Shown piece after piece: positions 16,703 to 25,134 of a DNA stretch of 63,047 bases. Made by a program: the position numbers and the translations under genes. Origin of the DNA: Verrucomicrobiota bacterium (GTDB lineage: Bacteria > Verrucomicrobiota > Verrucomicrobiia > Verrucomicrobiales > DEV007). The notes beneath the pieces are model-generated. The model saw nothing but the letters and a program-made list of their open reading frames with translations. It searched no databases and was not told the DNA's origin. Every line of letters begins with the position of its first letter. The first letter of the stretch is position 1. Location of the stretch: the NCBI GenBank assembly GCA_020630975.1, contig JAHDID010000031.1:1-63047 (forward strand), written 5' to 3'.

Positions 16703-17896
16703 ATGCTGGATCTGCGTTATTTTTCTGCACTGCTGGTTTGTGGACTGGGTTTTTCTCTCGGCTCAGCATTTGCTGGTTCGACTTGGATCCACGTCGATCT
16801 GGAGCGGCAGCAGGCGTTTTTGCACAAAGGTGGAGCGATCGTGATGTCGACGGCGATCTCATCGGGTAAGCGCAGTCGGCCGACGCGGGCGGGAGAGTTT
16901 TGGATCTCGCAGAAAATCCGGAACCATTACTCTTACTACGGGAAATTCGTCAGCCGTAAGACAGGGCAAGTGATCGCGGACGACATCAACAGCAAGTACA
17001 ACACGTGGTGGCCAAAAGGGGCTTACTTCAAGGCCGATGCGATCCCTTATTTCATGCGGTTCAATGGGCCGATAGGGATCCATGCGGGAGAGTGTCCGGG
17101 CTATCCGGCCTCGCATGGGTGCATCCGTATGCCAGACCTGCAGGCAGCAGCGTTCTTTAGCCAATCCTACCATGGCACAAAGGTGGTGGTATCTGGCTGG
17201 GCAGATCCCGATGGTAGACCGGTCGACAGTCTGCGAACGATGCCGGGCTATCGATCGCAGCTCGTGCTAGCAGCCCCCGTAGTGAAGGCAATTCAGCACA
17301 TTGCTTGGGACTACCGAGGCAGAGTGTTTGTGCTAGAGGCCGATAGCGATGGGCTAGCCCGAGTGACTAGACACAGCGATTACGATGGCGACGGCGTGCT
17401 GGATCGGCACATGATCTATGCGCGGGGTTTGAAAGACGCTAAAGGGATCTTTCCAGAGGGAAAGGGTCTCTACGTACTGGTTGGTAAGACGTTGAAGTGG
17501 TTCGCCGATGGCAAAGTGGACGGTTGGGTAGAGACAGAGGTGATGGTAGCTGATGACCTGCCGGGCGAGGCATCAGGACTGTGCCGTGGGCCTGATCTGT
17601 CTGTGGAAGTGAAGGGTGCCGAGCGGTGGTATCGGCACAACGCGAAGTCTGACCGTCCTGAGCAGGTCGAGGTGGACCTGACGAAGCGGCTGGACCCACT
17701 ACTGCCTGAGGTGACTTACCGCTGCGATCCCGATAACGGAGTGGTGACTCGCTGTGGCGATGGCTGGGAAGAGGTGTGGGCCTGGAGCCTAGACGAGCAC
17801 TTTGCGCCGACTCGGCATGTGGTCGGGCCAAATGGTAGCCACTACGTGATCGATAGCTCTGCACAGGCGCGGATCTACCGAGTATGGGCAGAGTGA
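16703..17896 (+). CDS. L,D-transpeptidase (YkuD) with C-terminal beta-rich domain
   Basis: This encodes 397 residues with a signal peptide (SALLVCGLGFSLGSAFAGS). The YkuD catalytic domain spans about 25-165 and has IGIHAGECPGYPASHGCIRM, with catalytic Cys140. Such enzymes make 3-3 crosslinks or attach proteins to peptidoglycan in the periplasm. Beyond it, about 195-395 is a second domain with repeated beta-hairpin segments (GRVFVLEADSDGLARVTRHS, DYDGDGVLDRHMIYARGLKD, GKGLYVLVGKTLKWFAD) that looks like a beta-propeller. DYDGDGVLD resembles a calcium-binding EF-hand-like loop. Only 25 bases separate it from the divergent secretin-like gene. Its catalytic core closely resembles that of the ankyrin fusion at 38173. 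Confidence 0.88.
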   Translation: MLDLRYFSALLVCGLGFSLGSAFAGSTWIHVDLERQQAFLHKGGAIVMSTAISSGKRSRPTRAGEFWISQKIRNHYSYYGKFVSRKTGQVIADDINSKYNTWWPKGAYFKADAIPYFMRFNGPIGIHAGECPGYPASHGCIRMPDLQAAAFFSQSYHGTKVVVSGWADPDGRPVDSLRTMPGYRSQLVLAAPVVKAIQHIAWDYRGRVFVLEADSDGLARVTRHSDYDGDGVLDRHMIYARGLKDAKGIFPEGKGLYVLVGKTLKWFADGKVDGWVETEVMVADDLPGEASGLCRGPDLSVEVKGAERWYRHNAKSDRPEQVEVDLTKRLDPLLPEVTYRCDPDNGVVTRCGDGWEEVWAWSLDEHFAPTRHVVGPNGSHYVIDSSAQARIYRVWAE

Positions 17897-17919
17897 TCGA
17901 TCGGTCCGATCAGTCAGAG

Positions 17920-18948
17920 CTAACCGATCGCTGTGCTGCAGGTCAGCTCGCGAAAGCCGCAGAAGAGTTTGCCGTCTGCGGTGGGCTCTGCAGGCAGAGG
18001 CTCGGTAGTGCCGAGGTGGCGGTGGCATACGGCCCAGAAATCTTCGGCATTTTGCACTCGGCGAATCTCTTGGGAAAATACGCCATCACCTATGCCGGAG
18101 GCGATGTAGTTCATGAATTTCTTCATCCGCTGGACGTGCTTGTGTTCTTCGTATTGCCAGGCGGTGCTGGCGATCTCTTCGTAGAGATCCTCCACGTAGC
18201 GGAGGTGATCGGCGAGGGTGGGAATGTAAGCAGTCTCGCCCGCGAGGGTGGCGCGGATCTGGTCGAAGAGGTAGGGATTGCGGATCGCACCTCGGCCAGC
18301 CATGAGGCCGGCGGCTTGAGTCTTCTCGAGCATGGCAAGAGCGGTAGGCACAGTGACGATACTGCCATTGGCGGTGACGGGGCAGTCGAGCCTTTCCACT
18401 GCAGCGGCGATCTCTGTGGTGTGGACTTCGCTCTGGTAGCGCTCGCGCACGGTGCGGCCATGGATGGCGAGGCCATCGATGGGTAGGCTGGCAAAAAGAT
18501 CGAGCAACTGCTCAAACTCTGCCTCGGTCTCGAAGCCGACACGAGTCTTTACCGTGAGCGTGCCCTCTACGACGGGGCGTAGCGACTCTACGATACGCCG
18601 GATGAGATCGGGGTTTTTCAGCAGAGCCCCACCGGCGGCGCGCCCGCACACACGGGGCGAGGGGCAACCCAGGTTCATATCGATGCCGGAGCAGGGTGCT
18701 AGGCTTTGGATCTGTTTGGCCGTTCGAACTAAGTAGTTAGGCTCGGTGCCGATCATCTGGGCGATGATCGGTTTATCGCCGACGTCGGTGTCGGTGATCG
18801 AGGCTAGTATCTTGCGCTCGGGAGTGGAGTGCACGTGCACGCGAAAATACTCCGTGACGTACACATCGGGGCCACCCCGGCTCTCCATGACCCGCCAGAA
18901 GGCGAGTGTGGAGATATCCTGCATGGGTGCCAAGTAGAGCTTTGGCAT
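17920..18948 (-). CDS. tRNA-dihydrouridine synthase (DusC-like)
   Basis: This encodes 342 residues. It is an FMN- and NADPH-dependent TIM-barrel enzyme that reduces uridine in tRNA. Family motifs: LYLAPMQDISTLAFWRVM (FMN site), VYVTEYFRVH, PIIAQMIGTEP, GIDMNLGCPSPRVCGRAAGG (catalytic Cys in RVCGRAAG), TVKTRVGFE, GLAIHGRTVRERY, VTANGSIVT and GLMAGRGAIRNPYLFDQI. The YFRV segment resembles DusC rather than DusA or DusB, so the subfamily is tentative. The reverse-strand stop is 23 bases from the convergent L,D-transpeptidase stop. It is a stand-alone gene. Confidence 0.93.
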   Translation of the reverse strand: MPKLYLAPMQDISTLAFWRVMESRGGPDVYVTEYFRVHVHSTPERKILASITDTDVGDKPIIAQMIGTEPNYLVRTAKQIQSLAPCSGIDMNLGCPSPRVCGRAAGGALLKNPDLIRRIVESLRPVVEGTLTVKTRVGFETEAEFEQLLDLFASLPIDGLAIHGRTVRERYQSEVHTTEIAAAVERLDCPVTANGSIVTVPTALAMLEKTQAAGLMAGRGAIRNPYLFDQIRATLAGETAYIPTLADHLRYVEDLYEEIASTAWQYEEHKHVQRMKKFMNYIASGIGDGVFSQEIRRVQNAEDFWAVCHRHLGTTEPLPAEPTADGKLFCGFRELTCSTAIG

Positions 18949-19007
18949 AGCTGAGGGCGTGATCGGGCCGGATTTAGACTGATCTGACCGATCGAAATTG
19001 TTTTGGC

Positions 19008-19532
19008 TTACTTGAGAGCGCTCTCTGTCAGCTCGTAGAAGGCAGCCTCGATGGCATCTACAGAGGCAGCGGGGCCTTTGAGCTTTAGGAAGACCAGGCG
19101 ACCCGACTCAGATGGCAGGATGGCTGCGAGCACTGCGTAGTTATCCTTTTTCACTTTGGGGGCGAATGGGCCGCCCATGGAGTCTTGGAAACCGCCTTTG
19201 CCAGTGAAGTAAGTGACCTTCTTGCCGTTGACTTCTTTCTCCTTCACCTCGGTCTTGGCACCAGCGTCGAACTGACCTTTCCAGCGGTCGAGGTTGGCTT
19301 TGGGGCTGCCGCCCATTAGGAAAAAGGCTACAGTGATGTTCTCCAAGTCTTCTTTCTCCTGCTTGTAGGTGAGCTCGGCGACGCGCATGGAGCTGGAGAC
19401 GGCTTGGCGGATCCAAGGCTTTTTGTAGGAAAAGCTATACTCGGCCACATCGATGGAGTCGCTGTCCTGAGCGGTAGCGAGGCCGCAAGTGATGGAGGCG
19501 ATGAGGACTAGGGTGCTGAAAATACGTGTCAT
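19008..19532 (-). CDS. secreted protein of unknown function
   Basis: This encodes 174 residues with a signal peptide (IFSTLVLIASITCGLATAQD). The mature part has alternating polar/hydrophobic beta segments (YSFSYKKPWIRQAV, LENITVAFFLMGG, KVTYFTGKGGFQDSMGGPFA, YAVLAAILPSESGRLVFLKL) and ends with a helix (VDAIEAAFYELTESALK). The layout of a compact domain ending in a helix after a LKLKGP strand recalls small periplasmic proteins in other Verrucomicrobiota, but I do not recognise a named family. It lies 59 bases upstream of the Dus gene start on the same strand. Confidence 0.7.
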   Translation of the reverse strand: MTRIFSTLVLIASITCGLATAQDSDSIDVAEYSFSYKKPWIRQAVSSSMRVAELTYKQEKEDLENITVAFFLMGGSPKANLDRWKGQFDAGAKTEVKEKEVNGKKVTYFTGKGGFQDSMGGPFAPKVKKDNYAVLAAILPSESGRLVFLKLKGPAASVDAIEAAFYELTESALK

Positions 19533-19655
19533 ACTCGGTAGTCTAGGTAGCAGATCGCGGATGACAAGTGGCGGTTTACCCGATGCGAGGGCCGCCTGTG
19601 CGCGATCATTTCTGCCTAGACAGTAGACGAGTCGCCCGTTTCACTAGGCAATATT

Positions 19656-20972
19656 ATGAGAAGACTTTTTTCATCGCTCACGCTAGCTGTGCTGGCTACC
19701 ACTGCTGTCCAAGCTGAAAACTGGCCCAACTGGCGCGGCCCGAATCTCGATGGCTCGTCGCCAGAGACTGGGCTGCCGACGACGTTTTCCAAGGAAGAGA
19801 ATGTGAAATGGCAGGTGGAGATGCCTGGCGAAGGCGCCTCCACGCCGGTGATCTGGGGCGACCATATCTTCATCACCTCGGCTCGGGGAAAGGAAGATTG
19901 TGTGGCTATGGCGCTAGATCGCCAGACCGGCAAGACCCTATGGGAGAAGCCATTTCCCGGCTACGGCCACGACGACCGCAGCAACTTCGCGTCGCCATCT
20001 GCCACGACCGATGGCGAGAAGGTGATCTTCTTTTTCGGCAGCGGTCAGATGGCTACCTATGATTTCGATGGCAAAGAGCTGTGGACTGCTGATATCGAGG
20101 CCGATTACGGCGAGTTCGCGTTTCAGTGGACATTCTCCAGTAGCCCGATTCTGCACGATGGCAAAGTCTACCTACAGGTGCTGCAGCGCGATGAGCCTGC
20201 CAAAGGTCGCGGTGTGGAGGATGGCGAGTCCTACGTGTTGGCACTAGATGCCGCTACTGGCAAAGAGGTATTCCGCCACGTACGCCCATCGGATGCGCAG
20301 ATGGAGTCGCTAGAGAGCTTTGCCACACCGCTGCCACTGACAGTCGATGGTCGTGAGGAGCTAGTCATTGTCGGGGGCGATGTGATCACTGGGCACAATC
20401 CTGATACCGGCGAAGAGCTATGGCGCTGGGGCACCTGGAATGAGGGACACCAGCAGCAGTGGTGGCGACTGGTGCCATCTCCGGTGTATGGCGATGGTAT
20501 CCTACTGGCCTGCGCGCCGAAGAACGCACCTGTCTACGCTGTGGAGGCAGGTCTGACCGGTACTCACGAGGGTGAGTCGGGGCTGGCCTGGGCGAGCGAG
20601 CCGACCAAGCAAGTGCCGGTGACTACCGATGTGGCGACGCCCCTGTTCTACCAGGGCCGTTTTTATGTGGTCGATCACGGGCGCACTCGCACACTGAGTT
20701 GCATCGAGCCCAAGACCGGTCGCGTGATCTACAGCGAGCCACTCGGCAGCCGGGAGAAATTCGAGGTATCGCCGACTGGTGCCGATGGCAAAATCTACCT
20801 GATGAATCACCTCGGCGATGTGTTCGTGGTGAAGGCTGGCGATGAGTTTGAGCTGCTGCACAAAGCCGAGATGGGTAATACGCTGAAAAACATCAGCCGT
20901 GCCTCGATCGCTGTGTCGCAGGGCAATCTCTACATCCGCACGGATACGACACTGTTCTGCATCGGCGAGTGA
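19656..20972 (+). CDS. secreted PQQ-like beta-propeller protein
   Basis: This encodes 438 residues with a signal peptide (RRLFSSLTLAVLATTAVQAE). The mature protein begins NWPNWRGPNLDGSSPETGLP, the standard opening of planctomycetal and verrucomicrobial PQQ_2 proteins. Propeller blades repeat as ALDRQTGKTLWEK, TYDFDGKELWTAD, ALDAATGKEVFRH, HNPDTGEELWRWG and CIEPKTGRVIYSE. No PQQ-dehydrogenase active-site motif is seen, so a binding or scaffold role (as in BamB) is more likely than redox catalysis. It is monocistronic; the next gene is convergent. Confidence 0.9.
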   Translation: MRRLFSSLTLAVLATTAVQAENWPNWRGPNLDGSSPETGLPTTFSKEENVKWQVEMPGEGASTPVIWGDHIFITSARGKEDCVAMALDRQTGKTLWEKPFPGYGHDDRSNFASPSATTDGEKVIFFFGSGQMATYDFDGKELWTADIEADYGEFAFQWTFSSSPILHDGKVYLQVLQRDEPAKGRGVEDGESYVLALDAATGKEVFRHVRPSDAQMESLESFATPLPLTVDGREELVIVGGDVITGHNPDTGEELWRWGTWNEGHQQQWWRLVPSPVYGDGILLACAPKNAPVYAVEAGLTGTHEGESGLAWASEPTKQVPVTTDVATPLFYQGRFYVVDHGRTRTLSCIEPKTGRVIYSEPLGSREKFEVSPTGADGKIYLMNHLGDVFVVKAGDEFELLHKAEMGNTLKNISRASIAVSQGNLYIRTDTTLFCIGE

Positions 20973-20992
20973 TTCCGGTCTCGTTTTTCGAA

Positions 20993-21427
20993 TCAAAGAT
21001 TTTCTGAGCCAGAGGAGTCAGCGGTCTGAGGACTGTCGGCTCCTCTGGTTGTTTTCTTTTTAGCACGCCGCCATAGATAGAAAGCTGGTGCAGCGATCAG
21101 TCCAGCGCTGCATAGCCACATCGGGATAAGTAGAAGCTTGGTGGAGCCCGGAGACATGGCCCTCGGGTAGAGCACGCCGATCAGATTGGTGATGGGCGTG
21201 ATTTGGGAGTCGGGGTATAGCTTGGGATCTAGGGTGTATTCGGTCTTTGCGTATGGCGCTCTAAAACCGCGATAGCCTTTATAGGTGGCCAGGGATAAGC
21301 TGCCCATCGTGATACCCGCTGTGAAATCCTGCCCGAAAGCGGTGGCTCCGACCTCCTTTGTCTTATCGGGCTGAAACCACCAGAGGGCGATGCAGAGCAG
21401 CGCAGGGAGGAACAGGATGAATCTCAT
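20993..21427 (-). CDS. small membrane protein of unknown function
   Basis: This encodes 144 residues. A first hydrophobic segment (MRFILFLPALLCIALWWF) and a second (LLIPMWLCSAGLIAAPAFYL) flank a soluble loop of about 80 residues that should face the periplasm. The C-terminal tail (RRAKKKTTRGADSPQTADS) is basic then polar and would be cytosolic. I see no family. It is 16 bases downstream of the YIP1-like gene and probably in the same transcript. Confidence 0.6.
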   Translation of the reverse strand: MRFILFLPALLCIALWWFQPDKTKEVGATAFGQDFTAGITMGSLSLATYKGYRGFRAPYAKTEYTLDPKLYPDSQITPITNLIGVLYPRAMSPGSTKLLLIPMWLCSAGLIAAPAFYLWRRAKKKTTRGADSPQTADSSGSENL

Positions 21428-21443
21428 GGGGAGGCAAGGGGGG

Positions 21444-22124
21444 CTAGAAATCCAAATCTGGCATCAGCAGTGACGCTATGCCAAAGACGAAACCCATAAC
21501 GATAACGAGAAACAGCAGCCCTCCTCCTAGGCTAACAGCAAAACCTCTACCGGCGCTGTAGTCGTTCACGATGCCAAAGCCTTTGCTAATCAAAATCGCA
21601 CCCCAGACTGCTCCCAGTAATATGGGTAGGATGATGACAAAGGTAAGCCATTGGATACCAAAACCATAAATGGCAATCGCCTGGATCAGATAGAGAGGCA
21701 TGATGAATAGGTATGGGAAAAAGCTCCATTTTACCGCGGCCCTCATTTGCTTAAAAATTGCCTTACCCTTGGTCATCCTATTTACTAAGAAGCAGCACAA
21801 ACTATACAGAAACCAAGTAAGGGCTCCCGTAAGGGATGCGACGAGTATGATCCCCAATAGCGATGGGATCATAGATAATACAGGAAGGTCAAAAAGTTCG
21901 GCCATTTGTTCCTGAGATGGGGCTTTTGCCATCTGTCGGAAAGTAGTGCTCCAGCCATAACAGACGACGCATATTATCCCCAGTGCTTTGTGTGAGCCTG
22001 TGTGAAGTAGCCACTGTAGGGTCTCGTTGGTCGTAGTGAGGAGCCCTGGGAATGGCGAAGACTCTTGGCCTTGCGGCTGTGTGGCCACTTCCGTAGCCTG
22101 AGGTGCGTCATAGGGATTCTCCAT
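21444..22124 (-). CDS. YIP1-like multi-pass membrane protein
   Basis: This encodes 226 residues from the ATG at 22124 (MENPYDAPQ), which is preceded by the strong site GGAGGAGG; the open frame extends 48 codons further without such a site. A polar N-terminus of about 45 residues is followed by five hydrophobic segments, among them ALGIICVVCYGW, LSMIPSLLGIILVASLTGAL, YLFIMPLYLIQAIAIYGFGI, LTFVIILPILLGAVWGAILI and GGGLLFLVIVMGFVFGIASL. The segment order and the NPYDAP start are typical of small Verrucomicrobia and Planctomycetes membrane proteins assigned to YIP1. The molecular function is unknown. Confidence 0.7.
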   Translation of the reverse strand: MENPYDAPQATEVATQPQGQESSPFPGLLTTTNETLQWLLHTGSHKALGIICVVCYGWSTTFRQMAKAPSQEQMAELFDLPVLSMIPSLLGIILVASLTGALTWFLYSLCCFLVNRMTKGKAIFKQMRAAVKWSFFPYLFIMPLYLIQAIAIYGFGIQWLTFVIILPILLGAVWGAILISKGFGIVNDYSAGRGFAVSLGGGLLFLVIVMGFVFGIASLLMPDLDF

Positions 22125-22368
22125 AACCTCCTCCATAGCCCCAAATTCAAAAAACCATAATATTTTGCCGTGGTTTTTCGTCTTTGATACAGCGGTGCGT
22201 CGTAGCTTGTGGGGAATCCGATTTTGTTCGGATTTGTGACATTTTCCTGACTCTCGGGCGTCCGACACAGGGAGGTTTGCCGGATTTAAAAAATCTTGAA
22301 TATCCCTCTTTTTACAGAAAACTTAACTAAAGTTCTCAGCTATCCTGCCTTTAACTTCTTATTCCATA

Positions 22369-23976
22369 ATGACCAGTCTTTCACGGCATCTCATAGCCGC
22401 GCTGATCACGCTCATCCTTAGCTTCTCTGTCTCACAGAGTCAGGCTCAGGTGAATGTAGAAATCCGTAACCGCGTGGCTTCAGATACACTGTTGAAAGGC
22501 TTTTATGAGGGGAGAAACTACAACCCAGTCTGGAATGCCGCCAATCTACAGGGTCTGTCGGCCTTTATCCGCTCTCTCGATGGTCACGGGCTAGGACCTC
22601 ACCTGTTCAGCCTGAATGAGTGGGAGCCGATCTGGCAGTACCTACCACCCGATCCTGGGGCTCAGGCGGATATCGACACCAAAACCACGCATCTGGCCCT
22701 GTATGCGATCCAGTCACTGGCCTATGGTTTCGTCGATCCGGCTACGGTTCACCCGAAGTGGAAGGACGTGCCGCGCGAGATAGCTGCCAGTGACTTTCTA
22801 AACGCTGCTCTGCAACAGCCTCCGCATACCTTTGCCAATTTTCTGCTCTCCAAGGTGCCTCCTCAGGACAGTCGCTACGCCGATATGGTGAACACCCTGC
22901 AGCGCTACCGCAAGATCCAGAGCTTTGGAGGCTGGAAGCCGCTGCCGAATCCCGGCCAAGCGATGGGTCCCGGCATGTCCTACCGCGATCTCGATCTGCT
23001 CAAGGCGCGCCTGCAGGCCGAGGGGGATCTGCCGGAGACAGCTCAGAAGCGCAATCGCAAAAATATCTTCGAGCAACTGACCAGCGATGCGCTGAAGTCC
23101 TTCCAGTTCCGCCATGGCATCGAGGTGGATGGCTGGGTAGGTCCCTCGACTCTCCGTGAGCTGAATCACTCGACTCAGGACCGGATCAACACACTGATCA
23201 TCAATCTCGACCGACTACGCTGGATGCCGCGTGCCTTCGAGCAAGCCGAATACGTCGAGGTGAACATCGCCGAGGGCGCTCTGCGGGTTTACAACAAGCG
23301 CCGCCGTCTGACCACCATGGAGGTCGTTGTCGGGGTGAAGGGCAAACACCAGACCCCAGTCTTCCACGGTAACATGAAGTACATGATCTTTCGCCCATAC
23401 TGGAATGTACCGCCGAAGATCGCTCGCGAAGAGCTAGTGCCATCGGCGCTGAAAGGCGATCCAGCCGCTTATTTCAGTAAGAATTTCTACGAGATTGTCT
23501 GGGGCTACGGCGCGAAGCCAGATGCGACGCTACCGGTGAATGCGGAGAATCTACAGAAGGTGTCCGAGCAGAAAGCCTACATGCGCCAAAAGGCGGGCAC
23601 GCACAATGCGATGGGCTTGGTGAAATTCATCTTTCCGAACGATAACTCTGTGTACCTGCACGATACCAGCGACGAAAATAAAAAGCTTTTCCAAGCTGCA
23701 GACCGCGACTTCAGCCACGGTTGTGTGCGAGTGTCCCGCCCAGACGAGTTGGCCAACATCATCCTACAGCGCAATCGCGAGGGATGGAATATCGGCTCTG
23801 TCGGCAATGCCATGAATGATGTGAGCAATCCAGATAACAAGGTCGATCTAGCCACACCGCTACCGGTTTATCTGATGTATTGGACCGCCTTCATCATGGG
23901 CGATGGTCGGGTCCGCTTCGATCAGGACATCTATGGCCATGATACGGTCATGAAGCAGTACTTCCGCATGCAGTAG
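22369..23976 (+). CDS. L,D-transpeptidase, YcbB/LdtD type
   Basis: This encodes 535 residues with an N-terminal signal (LIAALITLILSFSVSQSQAQ). The layout matches the large LdtD/YcbB family: an N-terminal scaffold with NPVWNAANLQGLSAFIRSLD; a peptidoglycan-binding motif around residues 230-270 (LTSDALKSFQFRHGIEVDGW, GPSTLRELN); then the YkuD catalytic domain, with MKYMIFRPYWNVPPKIAREE (the conserved PYWNVP) and SHGCVRVSRPDELAN, catalytic Cys452. The enzyme forms 3-3 peptidoglycan crosslinks in the periplasm. It is preceded by an AT-rich region of about 100 bases shared with the divergent YIP1-like gene. Confidence 0.92.
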   Translation: MTSLSRHLIAALITLILSFSVSQSQAQVNVEIRNRVASDTLLKGFYEGRNYNPVWNAANLQGLSAFIRSLDGHGLGPHLFSLNEWEPIWQYLPPDPGAQADIDTKTTHLALYAIQSLAYGFVDPATVHPKWKDVPREIAASDFLNAALQQPPHTFANFLLSKVPPQDSRYADMVNTLQRYRKIQSFGGWKPLPNPGQAMGPGMSYRDLDLLKARLQAEGDLPETAQKRNRKNIFEQLTSDALKSFQFRHGIEVDGWVGPSTLRELNHSTQDRINTLIINLDRLRWMPRAFEQAEYVEVNIAEGALRVYNKRRRLTTMEVVVGVKGKHQTPVFHGNMKYMIFRPYWNVPPKIAREELVPSALKGDPAAYFSKNFYEIVWGYGAKPDATLPVNAENLQKVSEQKAYMRQKAGTHNAMGLVKFIFPNDNSVYLHDTSDENKKLFQAADRDFSHGCVRVSRPDELANIILQRNREGWNIGSVGNAMNDVSNPDNKVDLATPLPVYLMYWTAFIMGDGRVRFDQDIYGHDTVMKQYFRMQ

Positions 23977-24054
23977 TAGGCGGTGCGAGGGCTGTTGATT
24001 GCGCGAGGATTTTTTGAAAGCATTCGCCGGTAGTCGGGCTACGCTTGAGCTAGT

Positions 24055-25116
24055 GTGAGGATCTCATCATCCATATTTCCTTTTTTGTTGGCGATCATCG
24101 CTGGGGTGTCGCTAGTATCCTGCAGTATCCAGCCGGAGTTGTTTGGCGATGCCGAGCCGAGTGCGGAGCTGAAGGCGCGTTGGCAGGCGGTGCCGGATGA
24201 GTGGTATGCCTATCCGGCGGATACGTCATCTCACCCGGATTATTTTGAAAGTCGCGAGACTACGGTGAGTGATGACCCCGCTCGAGGCATCGGTCTGAAG
24301 CAGGCGGCATCGATGGCTGCCGCTGAGGCACCTGTGCCGCAGGGCACCAGATTTCGGGTGTTCTTGTTTATGGGCCAGTCAAACATGGTCGGCCATGGCA
24401 AGGCGGGTAAGCTGCCCTATCCCTATGATCAGCCCCACTCCCGCATCCGGATCTGGTCGAAAGGGCAGTGGCACTACCTAGTGCCGCGCCGATCATTCGG
24501 CCCAGAGGTAGCTTTCGCTCACGAGATGGCAGAGGTGTTCCCCGATGAGGTGATCGGTATCATCAAAGTGGCTGTCAGCGGTACGGGCATGAATGCCTGG
24601 AAACCCGACTGGGAGTGGACTGCGGCATCGAAGACAGGTGATGCGCTGAAAGGCTCGCTGTATCGGGATATGATCGATGCGATGACAGAGGCACGCGCGA
24701 TATCGGAGTTTCGGCTGAGTGGTTTCGTCTGGAAACAGGGTGGGCGCGATGGGCGCAAATCTGAGCTCTCTGAGACTTATGGAGAGCGTTTCAGTGATTT
24801 GGTCTACCACATTCGCACCGATCTGGGCGCGCCAGAGTTGCCGGTATTTGTGCTGACCTATTTCGACGAAGTCGGTCTGGAGGAGCATCGCAAGCTGCTC
24901 GACAAGGTGCGCCCCAATGCCTTGCCGCTATACCTCTCGAAAGCGCGAGTCGCCACGTATATCGACAATGCCTATCCGGTATTCCACGGCCGTCTTCCGA
25001 CCAAGATCGACCAAGTCCACTTCGATACGGAGGGCCAACTGATGCTAGGTAAGATGACTGCCCAGGCGGTGAAACGCTACTACGATGAGTGGGAAGTGGT
25101 GGCACCTAGCCAGTGA
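24055..25116 (+). CDS. lipoprotein SGNH-family carbohydrate esterase
   Basis: This encodes 353 residues from a GTG. The N-terminus is a lipoprotein signal ending LVSC (SSSIFPFLLAIIAGVSLVSC). From about residue 95 the SGNH block I reads FLFMGQSNMVGHGKAGKLPY, with nucleophile Ser in GQSN. Block III/V candidates are KVAVSGTGMNAW and VHFDTEGQLMLGKM, where Asp-His would complete the triad. This is the sialate O-acetylesterase / carbohydrate-esterase family 6 type, which removes acetyl groups from polysaccharides. The outer-membrane anchor is consistent with polymer degradation. The stop is 18 bases from the convergent argA-like gene. Confidence 0.85.
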   Translation: MRISSSIFPFLLAIIAGVSLVSCSIQPELFGDAEPSAELKARWQAVPDEWYAYPADTSSHPDYFESRETTVSDDPARGIGLKQAASMAAAEAPVPQGTRFRVFLFMGQSNMVGHGKAGKLPYPYDQPHSRIRIWSKGQWHYLVPRRSFGPEVAFAHEMAEVFPDEVIGIIKVAVSGTGMNAWKPDWEWTAASKTGDALKGSLYRDMIDAMTEARAISEFRLSGFVWKQGGRDGRKSELSETYGERFSDLVYHIRTDLGAPELPVFVLTYFDEVGLEEHRKLLDKVRPNALPLYLSKARVATYIDNAYPVFHGRLPTKIDQVHFDTEGQLMLGKMTAQAVKRYYDEWEVVAPSQ

Positions 25117-25134
25117 ATAGGGAGAATCCTCCGA